From contig JAEKKE010000135.1 in NCBI GenBank assembly GCA_019510535.1, forward strand, positions 1 to 22,054: a DNA stretch of 22,054 nt, given 5' to 3'. This DNA is from Acidobacteriota bacterium. Lineage in GTDB: Bacteria; Acidobacteriota; Terriglobia; Terriglobales; Acidobacteriaceae. The position numbers and the translations under genes were made by a program. Below the pieces are notes generated by a model. The model did not search any database and had not been told where the DNA came from. It was given only the letters and a program-made list of their open reading frames with translations. Positions 7,802-14,562 of this stretch are shown in pieces (positions within the stretch are counted from its first letter, which is position 1; every line of letters starts with the position of its first letter).

Positions 7802-7882
7802 GGGCGGCGAACCAAAGATTTTTATGTGATTCCGGCCAGGCGAAGACCATTCCGCCCGCTGGACAGGATTGAAGAAGAAGCG

Positions 7883-8038
7883 ATGAACGTACACGGACCG
7901 CGAACGGCCGCACCTCCAAACGAGGCAGCACAGGTCACAAAATCCGTCTGCGTTTTCCCGATTGTAATCCCCTCAATGTCAGTTTCAACACACTTCGGGG
8001 CTCCCCCAGGATGGGGCGCGCACGAGGCGAGGGTGTAG
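7883..8038 (+). CDS. possible small ORF in the rng leader
   Basis: A 51-codon frame beginning at an ATG preceded by GAAGAAGAAGCG and ending in TAG 71 bp before rng. The product begins MNVHGPRTAAPPNEAA, has a short hydrophobic stretch (SVCVFPIVIPSMSV) and resembles nothing I recognise. It overlaps a structured leader. It could be a chance frame or a leader peptide coupled to RNase synthesis. Nothing in codon usage or context clearly favours coding. Confidence 0.15.
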   Translation: MNVHGPRTAAPPNEAAQVTKSVCVFPIVIPSMSVSTHFGAPPGWGAHEARV

Positions 8039-8109
8039 CACGGGTTTTTCTCCTTTTCTGTTCGGCAGGTAATTGATTCGCCTGGTCTTAGAAGAAAGAG
8101 ACCAGATAT

Positions 8110-11100
8110 ATGTCGAAAGAAATTTTTATCTCCTCAACGCCGCATGAAACGCGGCTGGCCATCGTGGAAAACGAGGCGCTTTCGGAGATCTACTACGAGC
8201 GCGAGAACGAATACACTCTCGCCGGCTCCATCTACAAAGGCAAAGTAACCCGCGTTTTACCCGGTATGCAGTCGGCGTTTGTCGACATCGGGCTTGAGCG
8301 CGATGCCTTCCTCTACATCACCGATTTTCTGGAAGAGACTCCGGATTCAGAGGAGTTTGAGACAGAAAGCAGCGCTACGCCCGTTGAGAATGGCGCCGGT
8401 TCCGGAGACCAGCGGGAGCGCGGAGGCCGCCGTCGTGGCCGTGGACGCCGTGGTCGCGACCGTGGAGAGCGCGGTGGTGAACAGCAGGGCGGGCAGGAGG
8501 CTGTTCCAACGGGTGAAACCCTGGTGCTTGAGGGTGGTTTCAGCGAGGAAGAGACCGTTGAGTTTACCGGGTCCGCAGACCGGGGAGAAGGCGAGGAACG
8601 TCCCGCCGAGGATCAGGGTGAAGGTGGCAGCCGCCGCTGGCGTGGACGTCGTGGCCGCCGCCGTGGCCGTAGCCGCCGTGAAGAGTCGCAGACACTCAGT
8701 GGAGAGCCGCGCTCTGAGCACGAGTCCGATCCGGTGGAGTTTGAGCCCGAAGCGCATCCGGCAGCGCAGCCCGAGCCCACAGCCGAAGTAGCCGCCGATC
8801 TGGAAGCTCCGTTTATCCTTCCGGGCGAATCGCTCTCGAAGTATCGCCGCGGGGGAGAACCAGCCGCTGCCTCAGTCGAAGAGAAATCCGTGTCGGCTGC
8901 CCCTGTAATCTCGGGGGTGGCGAAGCCCGCAACGCTGGTGGAGGTGATCGACACTACCGGCTGGGATGGTGGATTTGCGCTTCCTGGGGAGTCGTTGAGC
9001 CGCCGCCGTAGTGCTCCGCAGGCCAGTGCCCCGCAGGCCGCTGCTCCTGTTGTACAGGTTCCTGCGGTCGTTGAAGAGATGCCGGTGGTTGCCGAACAAC
9101 CTGCCGAGGTTCTGGGGACGGCGACGGATCTGGAGTTCGCTCCCGCCGCCGCAGAGGCTCAGGAGGTGGCCCAGGCCAACCCGGTTGAGGAAGCTGCAGC
9201 AGTGGAGCAGAAGCCTGAGGAGCCGGTAGCGCCTGCGGAGTATGAGCCCACCGAGGGTTCGGTGTCGTTCCGTGTGGATGCCGGGCAGAGCGAGTTTCGC
9301 CAGAAGGTGGAGCCGGAGTTTGAAGAAGAGGTGATGGTTGAGGAGGCTGCGGCGGAGGAGAATTCCGCGGTTGAGCATGCCTTTACCACGCTGCAGCCGA
9401 CCGGCGAGATGATCTCCGAAGTGGAGACGCCGGAGGTCCCATCCTCTCCTATCGAGCATGAGGCTGCCGTGCAGTCGGTGACTCTGGCAGAAGCGGAGCA
9501 TCCGGTAACACCGGTGGAAACAGCTACGGTCGAGTCGTCCATCGTCGAGGCCCTGCATGAGGGCGAGTTCGAGGAAGAACTGATCGACGAAGACGAGTAC
9601 GAGTTCGAGCCTCTGGCAATGCATGCGGCCGACGAGGAATATCTCGAGGACGACCTGGAGGAGGAGACGCTGGAAGGCGCCGCGGATCTGGGGACGATGC
9701 TCCGCGATATGTCCATCGACGAAGCGACACAGACTGAGGAAGAAGAAGAAGGGGAAGAGGAGCAGGATGAGCCTCTGATCGAAGGCGAGTTCGAAGAGAC
9801 GTCTGAGGATGAGGGTTCCCCGGAGGAAGAGACAGAAGAGGTAGCGGCCGAAGGTGAGGCACAGCCTCGCCGTGAGCGTGGAGGACGGCGAGACCGTCGT
9901 GGACGCCCAGGACGAGACCGTGAACGTGGTCGGGATCGTGGGCGCGGCGGGCGTGGCCCAAGCCGGGCATCGATGCAGACCACCAACCTGCCGGCGATCA
10001 GTGACCTGCTGAAGCCGGGACAGGAGATCCTGGTGCAGATTGCCAAGGAGCCGATTGCCAAGAAGGGTGCGCGCATCACCTCGCACATCGCCCTCCCTGG
10101 CCGCTTCCTGGTCTTTATGCCCACGGTCAACCATGTGGGTGTTTCCCGCAAGATCTCGAGTGACGATGAGCGCCGCCGCCTCAAGCAGATACTGCTGAGC
10201 GAAAAGGCCGAGGCGACCGGCGGGTTTATTGTGCGTACGGCTGCGGACGGCGCCAGTGAGCAGGAGCTGCGTAGCGATCTCCGCTTCCTTATCAACCTGT
10301 GGAACGACATCAAGGGACGGTCGGATTCTTCGAAGTCGCCTGCACTGATCTATCACGACCTGAACCTGGTAGAGCGCATTTTGCGTGACCAGGTGACGGA
10401 TAACTTCTCCCATATCTGGGTTGATAACGAGACCGAGTACGAGCGTGTGTTGCGGTTCCTGCAGCGCTTCGAGCCTTCGCTGATTCGTCGGGTGAAGCTC
10501 TACAGCAAGGAGACTCCGCTGTTTGAGCAGTTCGGTATCTCGGAGGAGATCAACAAAGCGCTGCGTTCGAAGGTATGGCTGAAGTCCGGCGGATCGATCG
10601 TGATCAACCAGACTGAGGCTCTGGTGGCCATCGATATCAACACCGGCAAGTACGTTGGTAAGACGGCCCGCCTGGAAGACACCATCGTGAAGACGAACCT
10701 CGATGCAATTCCAGAGATCGTGCGGCAGATTCGCCTGCGCGATCTTGGCGGCATCATCGTGATCGACTTTATCGACATGGATGAGCGTAAGAACCGGCAG
10801 AAGGTGCTGACTGCTCTCGAAGAGGAGCTGAAGAACGATCGTGCTCCTTCCAAGGTGCTACAGTTCAATGATTTTGGCCTGGTGGCAATCACCCGTAAGC
10901 GCGTGAAGCAGTCGCTGGAGCGCACTCTGAGCACGCAGTGCTCCATCTGCACCGGCACGGGCATGGTGAAGTCACCGGTCACGGTCGCGAACGAGATCTA
11001 CATCGAGATGCGCAAGATGTATCGCCATATCGAGAAGGGCGACATCATGTTGCGTGTGCATCCGGAGGTCGTCAAGCAGTTGAAGAGCAACAATGCAAGC

Positions 11101-11190
11101 TGGCTGCATGAGATGGAAGAGCTGACGGGTAAGACCATCCTGGTGAAGAGCGATCCGAGCCTTCATCCAGAGCAGTTCGACATCCACTAG
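8110..11190 (+). CDS. rng: ribonuclease E/G with long disordered insertion in the S1 domain
   Basis: Single-strand-specific endoribonuclease of the RNase E/G family, acting in mRNA decay and rRNA/tRNA processing. The 1026-residue product has the start of the S1 domain at about 35-78 (YKGKVTRVLPGMQSAFVDIG), then an insertion at about 79-625, then the rest of the S1 region (from about 626), the RNase H-like region and the DNase I-like catalytic core. The metal-binding Asp residues are D842 (IDINTGKYVG) and D886 (IIVIDFIDMDE); the zinc-link cysteines are C944 and C947 (CSIC). The insertion has Arg/Gly-rich clusters at about 97-125, 180-193 and 590-617, long Glu-rich stretches, and two copies of LPGESLS (237-243, 291-297). 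It lacks the long C-terminal scaffold of E. coli RNase E, ending soon after the catalytic region. The symbol could equally be rne. Confidence 0.93.
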   Translation: MSKEIFISSTPHETRLAIVENEALSEIYYERENEYTLAGSIYKGKVTRVLPGMQSAFVDIGLERDAFLYITDFLEETPDSEEFETESSATPVENGAGSGDQRERGGRRRGRGRRGRDRGERGGEQQGGQEAVPTGETLVLEGGFSEEETVEFTGSADRGEGEERPAEDQGEGGSRRWRGRRGRRRGRSRREESQTLSGEPRSEHESDPVEFEPEAHPAAQPEPTAEVAADLEAPFILPGESLSKYRRGGEPAAASVEEKSVSAAPVISGVAKPATLVEVIDTTGWDGGFALPGESLSRRRSAPQASAPQAAAPVVQVPAVVEEMPVVAEQPAEVLGTATDLEFAPAAAEAQEVAQANPVEEAAAVEQKPEEPVAPAEYEPTEGSVSFRVDAGQSEFRQKVEPEFEEEVMVEEAAAEENSAVEHAFTTLQPTGEMISEVETPEVPSSPIEHEAAVQSVTLAEAEHPVTPVETATVESSIVEALHEGEFEEELIDEDEYEFEPLAMHAADEEYLEDDLEEETLEGAADLGTMLRDMSIDEATQTEEEEEGEEEQDEPLIEGEFEETSEDEGSPEEETEEVAAEGEAQPRRERGGRRDRRGRPGRDRERGRDRGRGGRGPSRASMQTTNLPAISDLLKPGQEILVQIAKEPIAKKGARITSHIALPGRFLVFMPTVNHVGVSRKISSDDERRRLKQILLSEKAEATGGFIVRTAADGASEQELRSDLRFLINLWNDIKGRSDSSKSPALIYHDLNLVERILRDQVTDNFSHIWVDNETEYERVLRFLQRFEPSLIRRVKLYSKETPLFEQFGISEEINKALRSKVWLKSGGSIVINQTEALVAIDINTGKYVGKTARLEDTIVKTNLDAIPEIVRQIRLRDLGGIIVIDFIDMDERKNRQKVLTALEEELKNDRAPSKVLQFNDFGLVAITRKRVKQSLERTLSTQCSICTGTGMVKSPVTVANEIYIEMRKMYRHIEKGDIMLRVHPEVVKQLKSNNASWLHEMEELTGKTILVKSDPSLHPEQFDIH

Positions 11191-11200
11191 TCATTAGGAG

Positions 11201-11241
11201 AAGCGGGTCCTGTGTTGCTGACACAGGGCCCGCTTTTCTTT
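11201..11241 (+). terminator. rho-independent terminator of rng
   Basis: A 15-bp stem (11201-11215 with 11221-11235, one G-T pair) around a 5-nt loop, followed by TTTTCTTT through 11241, begins 11 nt after the rng stop. It is a textbook intrinsic terminator and shows that the downstream barrel gene has its own promoter. Confidence 0.93.
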
Positions 11242-11353
11242 GCGACGAATCCATTTGTCGTCGAAGAGCGTCCTACACAACAACCGGGAAAAACCGGTGT
11301 CTGAACAGGCTGAGGGCGGTACCCCGTCCTTTTTGAACAAGGAGCGTATGTAC

Positions 11354-12271
11354 ATGCTGATGAGCACTGAGTTTACCGGCCGGCGCATGGCGCGGATCGT
11401 AGGTTTATTTGCCTTGGCGGCTGGTTCATTGGTTGCAAAGGCGCAAAGTGCGAGCGAACCGAAGCTGGATCTTACTCCGACTCTCCCTTCGCTCAATGAG
11501 TACCTGCACGACACGACGCCGTCAGCGTCTTACAGTTCGTCGGTCGTTGCTTCGGTAGAACCGGAGATGAACTTCTCCAGCGAGATGCAGCCACCACCGC
11601 GCCGCCAGTACGGCCGTCCGCGCTATAACGACCGGAATCATAATCCTGACGGATCGAACCGGTACACCTTTATGGTGGGCGGAGGTTTCGTTTCGCCTGT
11701 GGGCTCCACAAGCAACTATCAGACGATCGGCTGGAAGATTGCTGTAGGCGGCGGAGTGAACTTCAACAAGTACTTTGGCGTGCTGCTGCAGTACGACTAT
11801 GACCGGATGAATATCCCGAGCTACATCCTGCGGAAGATGATCTCGGATTATTCGGCGATCGGCTTCGATGCCAGCGGCCTCGATGGCAATACGCATCTCT
11901 GGTCGATTACGCTGAATCCGATTCTTACCTTCATGCAGAATGACTCCTCCAGCGCTTACATTACAGGCGGTGGCGGTTTCTACCGGAAGGTAACGAACTT
12001 TACGCTGCCTCAGGTCGGCTATTACTGCGACTATTTCTACGGTTGCTACCCAGTTCAATCCAACCAGACATTCGACCACTATTCCAACAATGCTGGTGGT
12101 GTGAATATCGGTCTGGGATTCACGCACAAGCTCTCTCACTACAGCAACCAGAAGCTGTTTGCCGAGGCTCGTTATACATGGGTGGACAATCAGCCCAATA
12201 ACAACATCTATTACACCCCGAACAACTACCGTACGAGCTACATTCCGGTAACGTTCGGCTTGCGTTGGTAG
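11354..12271 (+). CDS. secreted outer-membrane beta-barrel protein, function unknown
   Basis: Predicted outer-membrane protein with an OmpA/OmpW-size barrel. From the ATG at 11354 it has 305 residues: an n-region with GRRMAR, a hydrophobic core (IVGLFALAAGSLV) and a likely cleavage after AKA at about 30, a linker of about 70 residues rich in Pro/Ser/Arg, then alternating amphipathic strands (for example FMVGGGFVSPVG, KIAVGGGVNFNKYFGVLLQY, HLWSITLNPILTFM, AYITGGGGFYRK) ending in PVTFGLRW with a terminal aromatic residue, as barrel proteins do. Two cysteines lie close together (CDYFYGC). AAGGAG at 11339-11344 gives 9-nt spacing to this ATG; the ATG at 11348 is too close, and an upstream in-frame start at 11240 would overlap the terminator. 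It is flanked by terminators and so monocistronic. Confidence 0.8.
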   Translation: MLMSTEFTGRRMARIVGLFALAAGSLVAKAQSASEPKLDLTPTLPSLNEYLHDTTPSASYSSSVVASVEPEMNFSSEMQPPPRRQYGRPRYNDRNHNPDGSNRYTFMVGGGFVSPVGSTSNYQTIGWKIAVGGGVNFNKYFGVLLQYDYDRMNIPSYILRKMISDYSAIGFDASGLDGNTHLWSITLNPILTFMQNDSSSAYITGGGGFYRKVTNFTLPQVGYYCDYFYGCYPVQSNQTFDHYSNNAGGVNIGLGFTHKLSHYSNQKLFAEARYTWVDNQPNNNIYYTPNNYRTSYIPVTFGLRW

Positions 12272-12287
12272 AGTATGCAGGTTGCTT

Positions 12288-12317
12288 GAAAGCCGTGAGC
12301 GAAGGCTCACGGCTTTC
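12288..12317 (+). terminator. rho-independent terminator of the barrel protein gene
   Basis: A perfect 13-bp inverted repeat (12288-12300 with 12305-12317) with a GAAG tetraloop starts 17 nt after the stop codon. The stem ends in GGCTTTC and is followed by CGTTTAAT. The U-tract is short and interrupted, but the stem is very stable. Confidence 0.8.
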
Positions 12318-12664
12318 CGTTTAATAGGATCTGTGTTTTGTCCTCAAAGCTGAAGTCGCTGAGGCCTCGGGCGTATCAACAAATTCGTGACAACCCATAC
12401 ATCGGGTGCCCCATGTCCCCGGGGACATGGGGCCGGCTCTCCTGTCTCAGCACTCTCATCGATCTTTACTGAACCATCGTTAGAGGGTGAAATACGGTCG
12501 CGCGAAGCGCGATACCCCCTTCGCGGTTTCACCGCGAAGAATGGGGCAACGAGAGTATTCCCTCTCCGAATTTGTCGATATGTCTAAGTGCTCTTAAGCT
12601 GTGAAGCGCGCAATTTGCGCCCTTCAGGATGACGATCGAAGCTCTATTTGGACCAATCGCAACC
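12318..12664. other. hairpin-rich intergenic region without genes
   Basis: About 350 bp between convergent genes with no credible ORF. It holds a 26-bp perfect palindrome (12408-12433), a hairpin TCGCGC/GCGCGA with loop GAA (12498-12512), a 9-bp hairpin CTTCGCGGT/ACCGCGAAG with loop TTC (12519-12539), and a hairpin at 12602-12626 (TGAAG/CTTCA enclosing GCGCAA/TTGCGC). Such small GC-rich palindromes are common as dispersed repeats in bacterial intergenic DNA; whether these recur in this genome cannot be seen here. Confidence 0.5.
12408..12433. repeat. 26-bp perfect palindrome
   Basis: The half-site GCCCCATGTCCCC is followed directly by its exact reverse complement with no spacer, centred between 12420 and 12421. 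The flanks read ATCGGGT on the left and CGGCTCT on the right. A spacer-free palindrome of this length could be a cruciform, a dimeric-protein binding site, or a repeat-element core. No loop is available, so as an RNA it would fold less well than the neighbouring hairpins. Confidence 0.8.
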
Positions 12665-13045
12665 TTAGAGCGCTAGACAGAGAGCAGTGCCGCCGGCGAT
12701 GCCGAGGGCTGCAAGCAATGTCTGACCGACCTTCGAACGATTCATTTGTCCTGTGTTGGTGAAGACGATGTAGCTGACCGTTAGAAGCAGAATTCCCGCT
12801 GGCAGAAAGGTCTGGTAGTTCTTGTTGACGGGAGCCATGACGGTGGCAACATATCCTCCGGCGAAGCCGCATACCGCCCAGAGGAGCGCATGCAATGTCG
12901 TATAGGCGCTGGTGAAACGGCCTTTCTGCATCACGAAGGTCGGCATCAGCGATGTGATGACAAATGTGACGATGAGATACGCGAGAATAACGGCAAAGTA
13001 TCCAGCCAGTACCGCAACAGCCATGAAAAGTATGGGCTTAGTCAT
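12665..13045 (-). CDS. small integral membrane protein, function unknown
   Basis: A 126-residue hydrophobic protein with about four transmembrane segments: roughly 5-32 (ILFMAVAVLAGYFAVILAYL), 50-72 (LHALLWAVCGFAGGYVATVM), 80-97 (FLPAGILLLTVSYIVF) and 106-125 (GQTLLAALGIAGGTALCLAL). I do not recognise a family and see no catalytic motif. The start is supported by AGGA about 10 nt upstream of the ATG. It begins 11 bp after the stop of the aminopeptidase gene on the same strand, so the two are probably cotranscribed. That does not by itself indicate a shared function. Confidence 0.75.
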   Translation of the reverse strand: MTKPILFMAVAVLAGYFAVILAYLIVTFVITSLMPTFVMQKGRFTSAYTTLHALLWAVCGFAGGYVATVMAPVNKNYQTFLPAGILLLTVSYIVFTNTGQMNRSKVGQTLLAALGIAGGTALCLAL

Positions 13046-13056
13046 CGTTTTCGATC

Positions 13057-14364
13057 CTATCTCATTCCCGCTTCTACGCTGTTTGTTTCGAGTGGGAGGT
13101 TCGTAATGAGGTCTACCAGTTTGCCGTCTGCATCGACGTAGTAGGTGTCTTCAATGCGAATACCAATCTTCTCTTCGGGGAGGTAGAGACCGGGTTCAAT
13201 GGTAAAGACATTTCCCTTGTCGAGCGGTTTGGCGGGGTCATACGGATCATGCACGTTGATGCCGACGTGATGGCCCAATCCATGCAGAAAGTACTTGCCG
13301 AGAGGTTCGCCATGTAGATCTTTGCCATGGGTGTTGATGTAGTCGTAGGCGATCTTATCGAGCGTGTCGGTGATTTCCGGGCCGCGCTGATTGACGTTGC
13401 CGAGACGCATCTTGCCGGCGACGAAGGCTGCGGCCGCGGCGCGGTGGGCTCCCAGCACAATCTCATAAAGTTCCCGCTGCCGCGGTGTGAACTTGCCTCC
13501 AATGGGCATGGTGCGGGTGATATCGGAGGCGTACATGGAGTATTCGCAGGCGGCGTCGATAACAACGACATCGCCCTTCTCCATCGTGGCTTCATTGGAG
13601 GAGTAGTGCAGTGTTGTGGAGTTGATGCCGCTGCCGACGATGGGCGCATAGGAAGGGCGTTCGCATCCTCCCTCCAGCATCTTCGCAAGCTCCAGGCCGG
13701 CAATGGTGCGTTCGCGCACACCGGGTTTGATGGCTTTCATGCCGGCTTTTTGCGCCGCGGCAGAAGCTGCGGCAGCTTTCCGCAGCAGATCGATCTCGGC
13801 GTCAGACTTGACCATGCGCTGCGGAATAAGCAGCGGACGTACCTCTTTTGCCGAAAGTCCCGAGGTGCCGAGCGTAGTGCCTGTGAACTCCACGGCAGCA
13901 TGGGCGGAAGGCATATCCGTCTGGGTGAACAGACTGGACATGACCTCCGCGAAACCAGTCTTTTCGGTGACATCCTTCGTCGCCGCGTCCATCTTGATGC
14001 CGGTGTACTTCTCCGTCACCAGGTTGCGCGCAGGCAGGAAGAGGACCTCGCGATAGCTGTGCTCGGGAATCTGAGTTCCGAGCCGGTCGACGGAACCCGG
14101 CCCCGCACTGATGATGAGGAGGGCTGCACCGGGCTCGTTCCAGCCAGAGAGGTAGTAGAAGTCCTCATCCTGCCGGTAGGGCATGAAGTCCAGTTGCGGT
14201 TCTTCGGCGGCGAAGAGCAAAGCCGCGCCGCCCTTCAGCTTTTCGGCAAGAGCGATGCGGCGCTGACGATACTCGGACTGAGGCACGGAGTCCAGAGCGT
14301 GAGCGACAGTGGCGGCAAGCAGAAGGAACAGGGCAGCAAGATGCGGCTTACGCATAGGTCTCAT
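13057..14364 (-). CDS. secreted Xaa-Pro aminopeptidase (M24 family)
   Basis: Exported metallopeptidase of the aminopeptidase P group, removing N-terminal residues that precede proline, probably in the periplasm for peptide scavenging. From the ATG at 14364 it has 435 residues: a signal peptide (MRPMRKPHLAALFLLLAATV, cleavage after AHA at 21-23), the aminopeptidase P N-terminal domain (about 28-170) and the pita-bread catalytic domain. All five dinuclear-metal ligands are present: D270, D281, H365, E390 and E405 (VVIDAACEYSMYASDITRT; HGLGHHVGINVHDP; FTIEPGLY; RIEDTYY). GGA lies 6 nt before this ATG. A TTG at 14370 and an ATG at 14355 are alternatives. It precedes the small membrane protein gene by 11 bp. 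Confidence 0.92.
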   Translation of the reverse strand: MRPMRKPHLAALFLLLAATVAHALDSVPQSEYRQRRIALAEKLKGGAALLFAAEEPQLDFMPYRQDEDFYYLSGWNEPGAALLIISAGPGSVDRLGTQIPEHSYREVLFLPARNLVTEKYTGIKMDAATKDVTEKTGFAEVMSSLFTQTDMPSAHAAVEFTGTTLGTSGLSAKEVRPLLIPQRMVKSDAEIDLLRKAAAASAAAQKAGMKAIKPGVRERTIAGLELAKMLEGGCERPSYAPIVGSGINSTTLHYSSNEATMEKGDVVVIDAACEYSMYASDITRTMPIGGKFTPRQRELYEIVLGAHRAAAAAFVAGKMRLGNVNQRGPEITDTLDKIAYDYINTHGKDLHGEPLGKYFLHGLGHHVGINVHDPYDPAKPLDKGNVFTIEPGLYLPEEKIGIRIEDTYYVDADGKLVDLITNLPLETNSVEAGMR

Positions 14365-14446
14365 AGGCAATCCATGAAGATTGAAGCGTCAGTGAGCGAG
14401 GTGGTACATCAACGTACGTGCAAACAGCGATAGAGCAAAATTCTGC

Positions 14447-14562
14447 TAGAGCATTTTTCCTGTAGGTGTAGTGTAGGGCTTCTACATCTATGGGCGTTTT
14501 CCGCAATGAAAACGCCGCTGCTAGCCCCTTCCGGGATACCTAGTAACAGGAAAAATGCTCTA
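14447..14562 (-). repeat. palindromic MITE-like element, copy 3 (between glycosyltransferase and aminopeptidase genes)
   Basis: A 116-bp copy whose reverse complement aligns with copy 1 along its length. The terminal repeats are nearly perfect (GAGCATTTTTCCTG and CAGGAAAAATGCTC), flanked by TA at 14447-14448 and 14561-14562. The central stem GGCGTTTTC/GAAAACGCC (14493-14501 with 14508-14516) is perfect, with loop CGCAAT. Read on the minus strand, the TA at 14562-14561 plus the following G is the stop codon TAG of the glycosyltransferase. TAGAGCA also occurs once more at 14431-14437, just outside the element. Confidence 0.85.

Larger units (their letters stand above)
7664..8109 (+). other. 446-bp structured leader region upstream of RNase E/G
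   Basis: There is no convincing protein gene between rodA and rng. The stretch holds a possible promoter (7725-7730), four consecutive perfect hairpins (7731-7801), a long-range 8-bp pair (7800-7807 with 7852-7859), a possible 51-codon ORF with a purine-rich upstream region (7883-8038), and a CCCC/GGGG hairpin with an AGGAT-type loop near 8008-8021. No intrinsic terminator for rodA is evident. Long structured 5' untranslated regions are known for RNase E genes in Proteobacteria, where they allow autoregulation. Applying that here is inference. Confidence 0.5.

Noticed and set aside
7731..7860. Signal recognition particle RNA, 6S RNA or RNase P RNA in the RNase leader
   Set aside because: None of the conserved core sequences or the overall fold of these RNAs is present; the hairpins are short and sequential.
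8872..10413. Long open frame antisense to the RNase gene (minus strand, over 500 codons)
   Set aside because: It is the mirror of the repetitive Glu/Arg-rich insertion; the translation is low-complexity, and the sense frame contains a well-defined protein family.
11240..11353. Upstream in-frame start for the barrel protein
   Set aside because: It would begin within the T-run of the rng terminator and bury the signal peptide. The start at 11354 has AAGGAG at proper spacing.
12387..12587. 66-codon ORF in the hairpin-rich intergenic region
   Set aside because: It reads through the palindrome and hairpins, has no ribosome-binding site and no recognisable content.
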